Shown: positions 1 to 7,862 of the stretch, piece by piece
Layout: each line of letters opens with the position of its first letter
How positions within the stretch are numbered: the stretch's first letter is position 1
Assembly (NCBI GenBank): GCA_024225395.1
Contig: JAAEMR010000253.1
Span: forward strand, 1-46,994
Length of the DNA stretch: 46,994 bases
Source of the DNA: Gammaproteobacteria bacterium
GTDB lineage: Bacteria > Pseudomonadota > Gammaproteobacteria > GCA-001735895
Direction of reading: 5' to 3'
Position numbers and translations under genes: made by a program
The notes under the pieces: model-generated
Database searches by the model: none
What the model was told of the DNA's origin: nothing
What the model saw: only the letters and a program-made list of their open reading frames with translations

Positions 1-300
1 CCCTGATACTCACCTGCTTCGCAGGCCAGCTAAAGCTGTCCCAATTCGTTCCTGATGAATTGGTCACAGTGTTTTTGCTCCAAACAGTAAACATAGAACC
101 CTGGTCACGCCTGCCCGACGTGGGAAATGCCTGCAAGATGGAAACAAAACGCCAGAAGAAAAACGCAGGGCCATGACCTGAGCTCAACGGTTGAAAAGGG
201 TGTACACCAAAAGTAGGCGCTTTAGGCGACATTGATGTAGAAACCTGTGTGCAATGTGGGGAATCGTCAAGGTTTTGCCATGGATAATGGTATGGACCCA
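1..300 (+). mobile_element. Decayed IS91-type transposase C-terminal remnant
   Basis: Reading the plus strand from 65 gives a stretch (HSVFAPNSKHRTLVTPARRG, then KTPEEKRRAMT) that matches, from memory, the region just before the end of IS91-family Y2 transposases. A stop codon (TGA, 179-181) sits where that family has Trp. AQRLKRV follows in the same frame. The reading frame is then displaced and the typical zinc-ribbon text DIDVETCVQCG resumes at 228-260, followed by another shift. One stop and at least two frameshifts make this non-functional. The left end lies outside the window, and the right boundary near 300 is an estimate. Confidence 0.6.
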
Positions 301-376
301 CTCCACTGTTAGTACGGCTTCAAAAGAGCCAAAATGGAAACGTTAACAACCATTTAAAAAAGCGGAGTGGATCGAT

Positions 377-488
377 ATGAAGATTACAACAATTGGGCTG
401 GATATAGCAAAAGCAGTTTTTCATTTATTTGCAGTAAGTAAAACGGGACGTTTGGTAAAAAAGAAGCAATTCAAGCGCCAGCAGGTGA
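377..488 (+). mobile_element. IS110-family transposase N-terminal fragment
   Basis: An ATG at 377 opens a peptide beginning MKITTIGLDIAKAVFHLFAV and running to about KKKQFKRQQV. This is the start of IS110-type DEDD transposases; Asp9 in the GLDIAK motif is the first catalytic acidic residue. After about position 488 the plus-strand reading loses all resemblance and the DNA becomes the antisense of a cytochrome gene, so only about 37 codons survive. The fragment cannot be active. It lies directly beside the IS91-type remnant, which suggests nested or successive insertions. Confidence 0.7.
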
Positions 489-791
489 ATGGCAGGCAAG
501 GTAGGCACCCACTTTGTACATGGCTTTGGGCTCTCCTCTCATCTGGGAAAGCAATACATCATACACCTGGCCCTGGAAGACAGGGGTGATAAATGCTCTG
601 GCATGCATCGATTTCTCAAATTGTCTGTATAAATATTGGTGACAATCAGAGCATACCCATGAAGGAGAATAAATTTGCGGCTTAGACCAACCAGTTGTGC
701 TGGTCTGACCTGAAAAGGTATCTGCAATTACTACCTGAACCTGCAACAGAGCAGCAAAAAAGATCAATACATTGGACAGATAAGTTGTCAT
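471..791 (-). pseudogene. Truncated multiheme cytochrome c (cytochrome c554-like N-terminus)
   Basis: The 106-residue peptide has a signal peptide (about residues 1-24) and then a heme site VCSDCHQYLYRQFEKSMHA, typical of the first heme of cytochrome c554-like multiheme proteins. The second expected site reads YLACHSP: Tyr (TAC) stands where the first heme Cys (TGC) should be, a single-base difference. The frame ends at the junction with the IS110 remnant, so all later hemes are lost. It lies downstream of the 12-heme gene on the same strand and was probably once the last gene of that electron-transfer cluster. It may still be transcribed, but a functional product is unlikely. Confidence 0.65.
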
Positions 792-946
792 ATCTCCATT
801 TCGACATAACTATCAAACAAAAATTACAGATGCAAAAATCGCTTAATGTTTTTACAAACTTGCCATTATGCTTTTCATTAATCGTGCAAACACCCCTCAG
901 ATCAGGTTATAAACCCAAATTGTCTGCAATAGTTGATCACGATGCC

Positions 947-2773
947 TTAAAGACCTGATCCGTCCAAATATTGTTCACCATTATGGTCTTTCCCATGACA
1001 TAAAAGATAACAGGTACCACTGTATACCCCATCATCAATCCAGGTTGGCTGAGTATAGTTGCCTGACCCGGTTATACTGATATTCTGACCACCCACGCTG
1101 GAAAAAGTGAGGAAATTAATCAAATGAGGACCGGCTTCTGAACCATGTGGATCATGGCAGTTAATGCATGAAGTATTATTTTTTTGAACGTGTATGTTAT
1201 GCATAAAAGATACATCAGCCATCAGGTTGGCCGAATCATGGCATTTGTAACAAAGCTCGTTATCAAAAGCACTTGATGAGGATACCGGGTTAAAACTGTA
1301 GTTCTGAGCCATTATTCCCTCATAGGTGGAACCATGTGGTCCGGCAGAGCCCGTTCCGCCAGCAGCAGGTGAATCGTTACTGCTGTGACAGTCGCTACAA
1401 TAAATTTGACTACTGACGCTATCGAGAGGAATATCATTACGCAGGCTAGGTACTTCGCTATTGTTACTGGCATTGTTTGCATACACCGGATGATAAGATA
1501 CTAACGATGGGTTTCCTGTATCAAATTTGTCTCGAATATTGTAAATATTATCCTGTCGAACCATTTGATATCCGGCTGCTGTAGAACATCGACCATTGTC
1601 ACAGGCACCATTACCGGTTACTCCATGGCATTTGAAACAAACTTCATACTCATATTGAGATTCATCTTTCACACTACCGCTAATATCGATACCTTTAACA
1701 CCCGCCAGGCTGCCGTTGGCAAATGGAGCCACAGTCAGGTTGGTATCTTGTGGGTTTCCAGGATTGAATGAAATCATCGGAGCCGAACTATAACTGGCAT
1801 GAGGGTTGTGACAATCTTGACATTCAACGTGCAGTGGCATGGTACTTGAGTTTTCAACAGCTGCATGATCGTGATTCATGTTGGGCGTCACATCAACCGG
1901 GTGGCGAAAAAACTTCTGAAAATCTGTCTGGATATTATTTTGACCAACTGAGCCATCATGACAGCGGTAACAGGTCTGTTCTTCCTGATCTTTGACCAGT
2001 CTGGCAGCAGTCGTAGCATTGTGGGGAGTATGGCAGTTCATACAGGCATTATCGGCCACCGTCTGACCTTTCCATTCCGGCTTACGTTCAGACCATGGGT
2101 CGGTTCCCTGAGGTGTCGCTATCGAAGTGGCATGAGAACTGGATGACCAGTCCCAGTTTAATCCGGATGAAACATGACAGGTAATGCATAGTTCGCCGTT
2201 GATGGTTGATTTATGTAAAAAAGGTGGAATGGTATTGTCATGGGAATCATGACAGGATGTACAATGCAGTTCACCGTCAGGCAATGGTAAGTTAACGCTT
2301 GCAGGATGAACCAGATCCGGGTCTGCAGTACTCAAACCTGCATCATAAATAATGGAAACCGGATGATCATCCGACAGGTCAGTACCAAGTGATGCTCTGT
2401 TAGCCAGTTTGGTTGTACCCAGATTATCAACTATACCGACCCGACTGTTGGCCATGTCACCCAGTGCAATAGTTCCGTCATGGCAGGAAAGGCAGTTAAG
2501 TGAGGAAGTACTAACCTGACCGGGAGAGGCGTCTGACGTACTGCTTTGGTAATTTGTGATAACACCCCCCGGAGAGAGTCTGTTCCACAAGGGAGCATCC
2601 GCAGAAGATGAATGTGGCGTATGACAATAGATACATATTCGATCCTCTGTCTGGCTTTTTATCAGACCCGGCCCACTAACAGATAGGTTATGAACGGTAT
2701 CTGCTACAATTCCTACCGCAAATGCTGCCGGGGTTATCAGCAGGCATACTCCTGTTAAAATGACTCTATACAT
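947..2773 (-). CDS. Dodecaheme c-type cytochrome, exported
   Basis: The 608-residue protein has a signal peptide (residues 1-19, ending AAFA) and eleven CxxCH heme sites in order CIYCH, CLSCH, CTSCH, CITCH, CMNCH, CYRCH, CQDCH, CFKCH, CSDCH, CYKCH, CINCH. A final CYLLCH has the rarer CxxxCH spacing, giving twelve probable hemes. The sites fall into three groups of four. The first group (CxxCHTPH, CLSCHDGT, TDLSDDHP, CTSCHD, CITCH) clearly resembles the whole tetraheme cytochrome encoded at 6993-7580. It should act as a long electron wire in the periplasm or at the cell surface. A good ribosome site (GGGGAGG) precedes the ATG, and the gene begins one base after the NHL lipoprotein gene ends. 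No membrane anchor is visible. Confidence 0.9.
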   Translation of the reverse strand: MYRVILTGVCLLITPAAFAVGIVADTVHNLSVSGPGLIKSQTEDRICIYCHTPHSSSADAPLWNRLSPGGVITNYQSSTSDASPGQVSTSSLNCLSCHDGTIALGDMANSRVGIVDNLGTTKLANRASLGTDLSDDHPVSIIYDAGLSTADPDLVHPASVNLPLPDGELHCTSCHDSHDNTIPPFLHKSTINGELCITCHVSSGLNWDWSSSSHATSIATPQGTDPWSERKPEWKGQTVADNACMNCHTPHNATTAARLVKDQEEQTCYRCHDGSVGQNNIQTDFQKFFRHPVDVTPNMNHDHAAVENSSTMPLHVECQDCHNPHASYSSAPMISFNPGNPQDTNLTVAPFANGSLAGVKGIDISGSVKDESQYEYEVCFKCHGVTGNGACDNGRCSTAAGYQMVRQDNIYNIRDKFDTGNPSLVSYHPVYANNASNNSEVPSLRNDIPLDSVSSQIYCSDCHSSNDSPAAGGTGSAGPHGSTYEGIMAQNYSFNPVSSSSAFDNELCYKCHDSANLMADVSFMHNIHVQKNNTSCINCHDPHGSEAGPHLINFLTFSSVGGQNISITGSGNYTQPTWIDDGVYSGTCYLLCHGKDHNGEQYLDGSGL

Positions 2774-2774
2774 A

Positions 2775-3782
2775 TCAGTTATCCTCCCCTAAATAACGGA
2801 ACATTTGAACTCGTCCATTATAAGAATCGGCTACAAAAATTTTATCTTTCCAAATTGATATCCCGGCAGGCAATTGAAAATTACCTGGTTCTCTCCCGAA
2901 TGTACCGAATCCAAGCAGGAGTAAACCATTTTGATCAAAAATCTGAATACGCCCGGCAAGAGCATCCGCCACATACACATGACCGTCCGAATCGACAGCA
3001 ACACCCTTTGACTGAGCAAAAGCACCAGATACATCACCCTGTCTACCAAATGTATTCAAGTGAGATCCATCGTGCTTAAAAGACTGAATTCTAAAATTCA
3101 TTGTATCATTGACGAACAAAAGATCATCACCAAATGACAGATGGCTTGGGAAATTGAATTGAGCATCTTTTTCACCATGCCCTCCTATCAAGAACTGGAA
3201 ATGGCCGTCACGATCAAATACCTTTACATGATGAGCTAAAGTGTCTGTTACAAAGAGATGTTGGCGCATTGAATCAAACGCTAGCCCGGTAGGACGCTGA
3301 AACTGTTGCAGGGTTGTCAAGATTTCCAGGTTTTCATCCAGTACAAAAACCCGGTTTAAAACCGAATCGGCAATGTACAACCGGTTTTCACCCATGGCAA
3401 TACCAATGGGTGAATTTAAAGAAAGCTTGCCTACACGACTTATTTTTTTATATTTTTTCTGTTTCAGATTAAAAACATGAACGGCGGAGGCATCGGGATC
3501 AGCAACAACCAATCTTTCATTATTTACCGCAATCGCATACGGACGCACCATACGACGATCTTCGGGGCCGGCAAAAAACTCTACTATCCTGTGCCAAAAG
3601 GATTTATTCATGCCCAGATCTTCGGCACCTGTAAATTGTTTCACGTATTCAATGCGTGCCGGTTCTGGTGCAGCAGGCCAGACCAGTGACGGTTCACTCT
3701 CTGACCTGGCAAAAGGTTCAGGTACAGTGGTTGCACAGGCTGATAACAACACTGTCAATAATAGAAACCAGCTCAGCTTCAT
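2775..3782 (-). CDS. NHL-repeat beta-propeller lipoprotein
   Basis: The 335-residue protein begins with a lipoprotein signal (lipobox LLSAC, Cys16), followed by VWPAAPEPARIEYV. About six repeats of the NHL type follow (for example RPTGLAFDSMRQHLFVTDT and FPSHLSFGDDLLFVNDTMN), which should fold into a six-bladed beta-propeller. It has no heme site. NHL proteins are often found beside multiheme cytochrome genes, where they are presumed to act as assembly or docking partners; that role is inferred here. A strong GGAGG site precedes the ATG. The start overlaps the stop of the beta-barrel gene by four bases (ATGA). It is a paralogue of the lipoprotein at 8090-9196. Confidence 0.85.
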   Translation of the reverse strand: MKLSWFLLLTVLLSACATTVPEPFARSESEPSLVWPAAPEPARIEYVKQFTGAEDLGMNKSFWHRIVEFFAGPEDRRMVRPYAIAVNNERLVVADPDASAVHVFNLKQKKYKKISRVGKLSLNSPIGIAMGENRLYIADSVLNRVFVLDENLEILTTLQQFQRPTGLAFDSMRQHLFVTDTLAHHVKVFDRDGHFQFLIGGHGEKDAQFNFPSHLSFGDDLLFVNDTMNFRIQSFKHDGSHLNTFGRQGDVSGAFAQSKGVAVDSDGHVYVADALAGRIQIFDQNGLLLLGFGTFGREPGNFQLPAGISIWKDKIFVADSYNGRVQMFRYLGEDN

Positions 3783-5803
3783 AAAAACCTCCGAACCAGT
3801 TTGAACATGACACGGTCTTCATCCAGTTGAGACTCGGTAGCTGTCGGATCCGTCAGGGTTGTCCGCTGGTTACGGAAATAGCTAAAATTCATTACCACCT
3901 GACGATAATTCCAGTGCAAGGTGAAACCTGCCGTCATAAATTCATCGTCACTGTTACCGCTACCCGAGGCAACTTCTGTTGATTGCCGTTTCCAGAATCC
4001 CAGGGTAGGACGGATAGAAAGAGATGGCAGTGGTCGCCAGTCAAGCGAAAGGTCGAGGCTGTAAAGATCTCTCTCCCGATCATCCTGTTGCGTAAAAGAT
4101 TCAATGGTATGCAAATTCCAGCGCGCGTCACTGGAGTATATCCAGGAAAAAGTCTGTCGATAGGTATAGATAGTCGACTCAAAACCACCTGATAAAATGA
4201 AGCGTCTTTCTGCTCCCAGAAAAATATCATAATTGATTAAATTCCAACGAAATTCGATACCAGTAGAAGTAATACGACTATCATTCAGAAAACTTTCATC
4301 AGCACCTGAGATAAGACTATCATTTGATTTGCTGTCACTGTGTGAAAATTGTATCCACCCCAGGTCTATTCCAAAATTATATCTGGCTTGAGTGGTGGAA
4401 AATTCCTGAGAGGGTAATGAATCTGCCTGATAAGTGACCCGAATAGTTTCACCTTCATTAATCTGACCGCCAGGAATAATTTGTATTTCTGTCAGGTCAT
4501 TAACGAGGTCGATAACGTTGTAGTCTAACCCTTCACCATACACTAAAGTAGAATCAGCATTGGTAACAATAATGCTACTGGTCAGAATGAATCGGGTATT
4601 CAGAGTCACTTCACCACCCAGTGGTACTACATAGCTTTCATCAACCACATCTACTAAACCAACGTTGGAATCCCGATCGGTTAGTTCATAGGATATTCCC
4701 AGTCCGGCATTAACATTGGCACCAAACAAATCCTGTTTATGGTATTGACTTCTCAAATCGGTTAACTGATTTTTTTCATCCAGGCTTTCCGAATGAGTCG
4801 AATCTACTTCGACTGATGCAATAGTGGTCAGGTTGTTATATAGATTGTGGTGTAACTCAAATTTTCCCAGCTGTTTTACAGTCTCTATATTCTGGGTGAG
4901 AGAGTAATAGCGATAAGAAGTTCGACTGAACGTATTGTCTGTATGTTGAATACGTGCCGTTTCATCAAGAGAAAGACGTTTATAAGGGTTATAACCCGTA
5001 TTGTCGGAATAATTTAATCGCGATCGAAGCTCACTTTTTCTGCCCCATGGTAACCAGTGATTAATATGCCCCTGACTCAGTTCGAAATCGTTATCACGAG
5101 TTACTACACGATCATCCAGTGTTTTCTGCTCCAAACGCAAATCCAGTTTGCTGCTTCCACCTTGAATGACCCAACTCTGCAAATCTTCATCACGACTAGA
5201 AATCTGGCTACTCAAACTGCTGCGAAAATCCTGTTCAAGTAATTCTTCCCTATAGGTTAAACTCATCGGAAAAACCTTGGTTTTCCAGTCAACAGATGCC
5301 TGTTTACTGTTTATGACATTATCATAGCGACTACCCAGTGATCCTGTGACCAGATTTGTACTATTCTGTACCTCAACATCAAAACCAACTGGAACGGTGG
5401 TTTCCTGCAGTAAACTAATCTGTAACAGATAGTCGAGTTCATCTCCGTCTTCTTCTGTCGTAATCGAATTGGTTTCAGTATCTTCACGGGTTATTGAGGG
5501 TTCTACATTGAGTTGAAACCAGGCTAAATCAGGGTCAGACACATAACCTTCCTGACTTAAACTGACACCAAACTCCCGCTCGTAATCCAGTGAGTGATAA
5601 CTATTATCACCACTGTTTTGCCGGTCTATTCTGTCAATGCTGATTAGTGCTTCTACTTCCGTCGGGTAAAGAGTCAGCCAATCTCCATCTGCTGCGTTTC
5701 CATTAGCAGACCAGAATAAAAAAGGTGTAATAACAATTGCTTTGCACACAGTCACACACCGCTGCAAACCCGGGGCAACTAGGAAGCGCTCCATACTGTT
5801 CAC
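3779..5803 (-). CDS. Large outer-membrane beta-barrel protein, probable cytochrome porin
   Basis: The 674-residue product has an N-terminal export signal (hydrophobic stretch KAIVITPFLFW, then ANGNAAD) and a body of alternating polar and aromatic beta-strand segments with long acidic loops (for example SWVIQGGSSKLDLRLEQ, FTLHWNYRQVVMNFSYF). It ends FKLVRRFL, so an aromatic residue is next to last. Size and pattern fit a barrel of roughly 22-28 strands, similar in size to MtrB/PioB porins that sheathe multiheme cytochromes. The N-terminal CxxC of MtrB is absent, so it is an analogue at most. The GTG start overlaps the upstream stop by four bases and follows GAGG; an ATG three codons later is the alternative. 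Its place between cytochrome genes supports a conduit role. Confidence 0.7.
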   Translation of the reverse strand: MNSMERFLVAPGLQRCVTVCKAIVITPFLFWSANGNAADGDWLTLYPTEVEALISIDRIDRQNSGDNSYHSLDYEREFGVSLSQEGYVSDPDLAWFQLNVEPSITREDTETNSITTEEDGDELDYLLQISLLQETTVPVGFDVEVQNSTNLVTGSLGSRYDNVINSKQASVDWKTKVFPMSLTYREELLEQDFRSSLSSQISSRDEDLQSWVIQGGSSKLDLRLEQKTLDDRVVTRDNDFELSQGHINHWLPWGRKSELRSRLNYSDNTGYNPYKRLSLDETARIQHTDNTFSRTSYRYYSLTQNIETVKQLGKFELHHNLYNNLTTIASVEVDSTHSESLDEKNQLTDLRSQYHKQDLFGANVNAGLGISYELTDRDSNVGLVDVVDESYVVPLGGEVTLNTRFILTSSIIVTNADSTLVYGEGLDYNVIDLVNDLTEIQIIPGGQINEGETIRVTYQADSLPSQEFSTTQARYNFGIDLGWIQFSHSDSKSNDSLISGADESFLNDSRITSTGIEFRWNLINYDIFLGAERRFILSGGFESTIYTYRQTFSWIYSSDARWNLHTIESFTQQDDRERDLYSLDLSLDWRPLPSLSIRPTLGFWKRQSTEVASGSGNSDDEFMTAGFTLHWNYRQVVMNFSYFRNQRTTLTDPTATESQLDEDRVMFKLVRRFL

Positions 5804-6198
5804 TCTGCCTCAACAACATGGCACCGGTTACAGTTTTTAAAACCTGCATCGAAAGCGGTTTTTCCGTCATGGCAGGCACTGCACACTTCTCCTTTATCCA
5901 TAATCTCATGGGTGACGGGTGTGATTCCAGGTTTCATCTCGAACAGGCTGTCATGACAGGCGTCACAACGATAACGAATCCGGTGTACCCAATGCGGGAA
6001 AATAGAAGGAGGGAATGACTTTAGTTTTTCAGGATCAACATCGCCCACTCGTTCATATTGAACGTCACCGGGAGCTCGTTCCCCGAATGCAGGGTTTCCT
6101 GTAATAGACAGGAAAGTAATCACCAACAGAACATAGCTTCGGTATGTTACATTCTTCTGAATAATATTTTTCAACAGAATAACCACAACTCTATTCAC
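5800..6198 (-). CDS. Small triheme c-type cytochrome (c7-like)
   Basis: The 132-residue protein has a hydrophobic N-terminus (VLLVITFLSITGNPAFG) and three heme sites: CDACHDSLF, CSACHDGKTAF and CNRCH close to the C-terminus. The spacing, the AF after the second site and the upstream HWVH histidines resemble triheme cytochrome c7 domains and the C-terminal third of the neighbouring protein at 6191-6967. It is probably a periplasmic shuttle feeding electrons to the barrel complex. The GTG start overlaps the upstream stop by eight bases and no better start is visible, so the exact N-terminus is uncertain. Confidence 0.8.
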   Translation of the reverse strand: MNRVVVILLKNIIQKNVTYRSYVLLVITFLSITGNPAFGERAPGDVQYERVGDVDPEKLKSFPPSIFPHWVHRIRYRCDACHDSLFEMKPGITPVTHEIMDKGEVCSACHDGKTAFDAGFKNCNRCHVVEAE

Positions 6199-6967
6199 TA
6201 TTCAGGTGACAGCGGTCACATGCCTTCAATGAAAAAGCCACTTTATCCCTACCGTGGCAGACACCACAGGATTTTCCTTTTTTCATCTCCTTCATCGTGG
6301 CCGGGTTTCTTCTGAGAGGATAGATAGTCATATGACAGTTTTTACAACTTAACCACTGGGTATGAGCGGAGTGAGGAAAATAGGCGTCATCTTCATGGCC
6401 TTCACCTTCTTCCTCGTCGTCTTCATCTTCGTCCTCATCTTCGTCTTCGTCCTTATCTTCGTCTTCGTCCTTATCTTCGTCTTCGTCCTTATCTTCGTCT
6501 TCGTCCTCATCTTCGTCTTCGTCGACGGCAGCAGGAATGATGAAATCCCACTGAAAAGTAGTCATCAAAATTGTTCTTGGGTCACTTCCGGTTCGTGGTC
6601 TGATCAAACCCTGCCTCAGGGCCTCGGACCAGTCCACATTATCTTCATTGTCCTTGGGTAAGCTCTCTTCAACCTTTTCCCAGTCCATGACCTCTTCAAT
6701 GGCAGGCGGTGGTAAATCTTCATCAGAAAACTGAGGGAATAGAAGTGATGCAATTTCGGGTTTTTTATTTTTTGACTGGGGGTTTGCAGCTGATTCAGCC
6801 GCGGCTTTTTTGCGTGCCTGTTCGGCTAATTCCTCGGTTGTAGGTGGTTGTATATCAAAAAACAGTTGGCGGGTCTCAGTACTGCAGGCAATAACAGACA
6901 ATAAAAAAACAGGAACCAGGGCTAAAAATTTAACACTGAATCCTGTTTTATTTCCGGATAAATACAC
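6191..6967 (-). CDS. Acidic triheme cytochrome lipoprotein
   Basis: The 258-residue protein has a lipoprotein signal (SVIAC, Cys28), a proline- and charge-rich linker, a run of about 45 almost exclusively Asp, Glu and Lys residues (about 149-193), and a C-terminal triheme domain with CKNCH, CGVCH and CDRCH near the end. The heme domain is similar to the 132-residue cytochrome downstream. The anchor plus long acidic tether suggests a heme module held away from the membrane; the acidic run could bind calcium or metal ions or give solubility, which is inference. It starts with GTG (6967) 25 bases after the tetraheme gene. The tether is encoded by an 18-base tandem repeat. Confidence 0.8.
   Translation of the reverse strand: MYLSGNKTGFSVKFLALVPVFLLSVIACSTETRQLFFDIQPPTTEELAEQARKKAAAESAANPQSKNKKPEIASLLFPQFSDEDLPPPAIEEVMDWEKVEESLPKDNEDNVDWSEALRQGLIRPRTGSDPRTILMTTFQWDFIIPAAVDEDEDEDEDEDKDEDEDKDEDEDKDEDEDEDEDEDDEEEGEGHEDDAYFPHSAHTQWLSCKNCHMTIYPLRRNPATMKEMKKGKSCGVCHGRDKVAFSLKACDRCHLNSE
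6431..6520 (-). repeat. Five 18-bp tandem repeats encoding the Asp/Glu/Lys tether
   Basis: Five contiguous 18-base units (plus strand GTCCTTATCTTCGTCTTC, or GTCCTCATCTTCGTCTTC in the first and last) encode six acidic or lysine residues each inside the triheme lipoprotein. Changes in copy number would keep the frame and alter only tether length. Confidence 0.9.
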
Positions 6968-6992
6968 CGTAATACTCTACAGCTTCGTACAA

Positions 6993-7580
6993 TTACTTAA
7001 TGTGGCAAGCAGTACACAAATCAGCAGTGGTTATTGGGCGTTCCAGTTTACCGGTTACTCCGGGTCCATTATGCACATCGTGACATGTCGCACATTCTAC
7101 CTGTCCGTTATACAACTTTAAGCCAGCTCCGGTTACACCAGTCGCCGCTACAAAGTCAGGATCCGCAGCAGGGTCGTAAGCGATATTGATAGGATGATCG
7201 TCTGTTAAGTCTGTTCCTACACTCTTGCCTCCATCCAGAACGTCATTTGCAACTACACCACCATAACTACTGACACCTACGGTTCCATCATGACAACTCA
7301 GGCAGGCAGCAGAAATTCCAGTGGGTGTATTTCCAGCGACCGCCATATCTAAGGTTGAGCTGAAAGCATTATCATACATGGTATAAGCCGCTGAAGAAGC
7401 AGTATGATTCCATAACGGTTTCGCATTGGCATTGGCATTATGCGGTGTATGACAGGCTACACAGAGATTAGGGCCATTTCCTATCTCATGCGGTGAGCCT
7501 AAAATTGCTGCTGAAGCCGTACCATAGATGATCAGAGCAGCAGACAACCCTAATCCTGATAACAATATTTTTCTGATCAT
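6993..7580 (-). CDS. Tetraheme c-type cytochrome, exported (possible filament subunit)
   Basis: The ATG at 7580 is chosen over one eleven codons upstream because AGGGG lies eight bases before it and the signal peptide MIRKILLSGLGLSAALIIYG starts there. The 195-residue protein has four heme sites: CVACHTPH (first Cys at residue 40), CLSCHDGT, CATCHDVH and CTACH near the C-terminus, plus TDLTDDHP, where histidines could be distal ligands. It matches the first four-heme block of the 12-heme cytochrome. Size and heme number are like those of OmcE-type cytochromes that polymerise into extracellular nanowires, and NHL-protein neighbours are also seen beside Geobacter omcS. Filament formation is inferred. 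It is the first gene of the operon below the FNR box. Confidence 0.85.
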   Translation of the reverse strand: MIRKILLSGLGLSAALIIYGTASAAILGSPHEIGNGPNLCVACHTPHNANANAKPLWNHTASSAAYTMYDNAFSSTLDMAVAGNTPTGISAACLSCHDGTVGVSSYGGVVANDVLDGGKSVGTDLTDDHPINIAYDPAADPDFVAATGVTGAGLKLYNGQVECATCHDVHNGPGVTGKLERPITTADLCTACHIK

Positions 7581-7634
7581 TAGTATTTCCCCTAAAAAAT
7601 ATAATAAAGACATAAAAACTCATTCTAAAAAGAA

Positions 7635-7666
7635 CAGTTTTCTACAAATGCAGTTTTCTACAAAAG
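7635..7666. repeat. Two tandem 16-bp repeats in the cytochrome leader
   Basis: CAGTTTTCTACAAATG is followed at once by CAGTTTTCTACAAAAG (15 of 16 bases identical). The pair lies 55-86 bases upstream of the chosen tetraheme start. Its role is unknown; it may be a recent slippage duplication or a pair of binding sites. Confidence 0.7.
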
Positions 7667-7822
7667 ATGCCGGGGTGTAACTTTGGCCGCTTAATCTATT
7701 TTCGTTTCTGTACAGCCATTATAATTATGATCCGCTATTTGTGAATTTAATCCCAAAAGCGATGGTACCAAGGCTAAAGAAGCGATAGACCTACGTCAAT
7801 ATAAAATCCACATTATTTTATT

Positions 7823-7846
7823 AACATAGATTAATTAATCTATGTT
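7823..7846. promoter_or_regulatory. Perfect 24-bp palindrome overlapping the predicted -10
   Basis: The sequence reads the same on both strands, with half-site AACATAGATTAA, and ends three bases from the FNR box. It spans the spacer and predicted -10 element of the cytochrome promoter, which is a suitable place for a repressor of dimeric type. The binding protein cannot be named. Confidence 0.6.
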
Positions 7847-7848
7847 TA

Positions 7849-7862
7849 TTGATGTAAATCAA
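7849..7862 (-). promoter_or_regulatory. Consensus FNR/Anr box upstream of the cytochrome operon
   Basis: TTGATGTAAATCAA matches the FNR consensus TTGAT-N4-ATCAA at all ten defined bases. On the minus strand a TATGTT (7828-7823) lies 30 bases downstream centre to centre, which is the geometry of a class II FNR-activated promoter (site at about -41.5) and predicts a start near 7816. The cytochrome operon is therefore probably induced by oxygen limitation. Confidence 0.75.

Noticed and set aside
300-376. Bridge RNA gene of the IS110 fragment
   Set aside because: IS110 elements can encode a bridge RNA in a long non-coding end of roughly 150-200 bases, but here IS91-type transposase text continues to about 290-300, leaving too little room before the ATG at 377.
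3779-5803. MtrB/PioB orthologue
   Set aside because: Size and beta pattern fit, but the N-terminal CxxC motif and recognisable MtrB text are missing, so only a general barrel call is made.
6362-6661. Plus-strand hydrophobic frame (repeated FVLIFVFV)
   Set aside because: It is the antisense of the Asp/Glu repeat of the triheme lipoprotein; its regularity comes from the 18-base repeat.
7670-7800. GEMM-type cyclic dinucleotide riboswitch before the cytochrome gene
   Set aside because: The leader was read on the minus strand for the conserved GEMM core and none was found.
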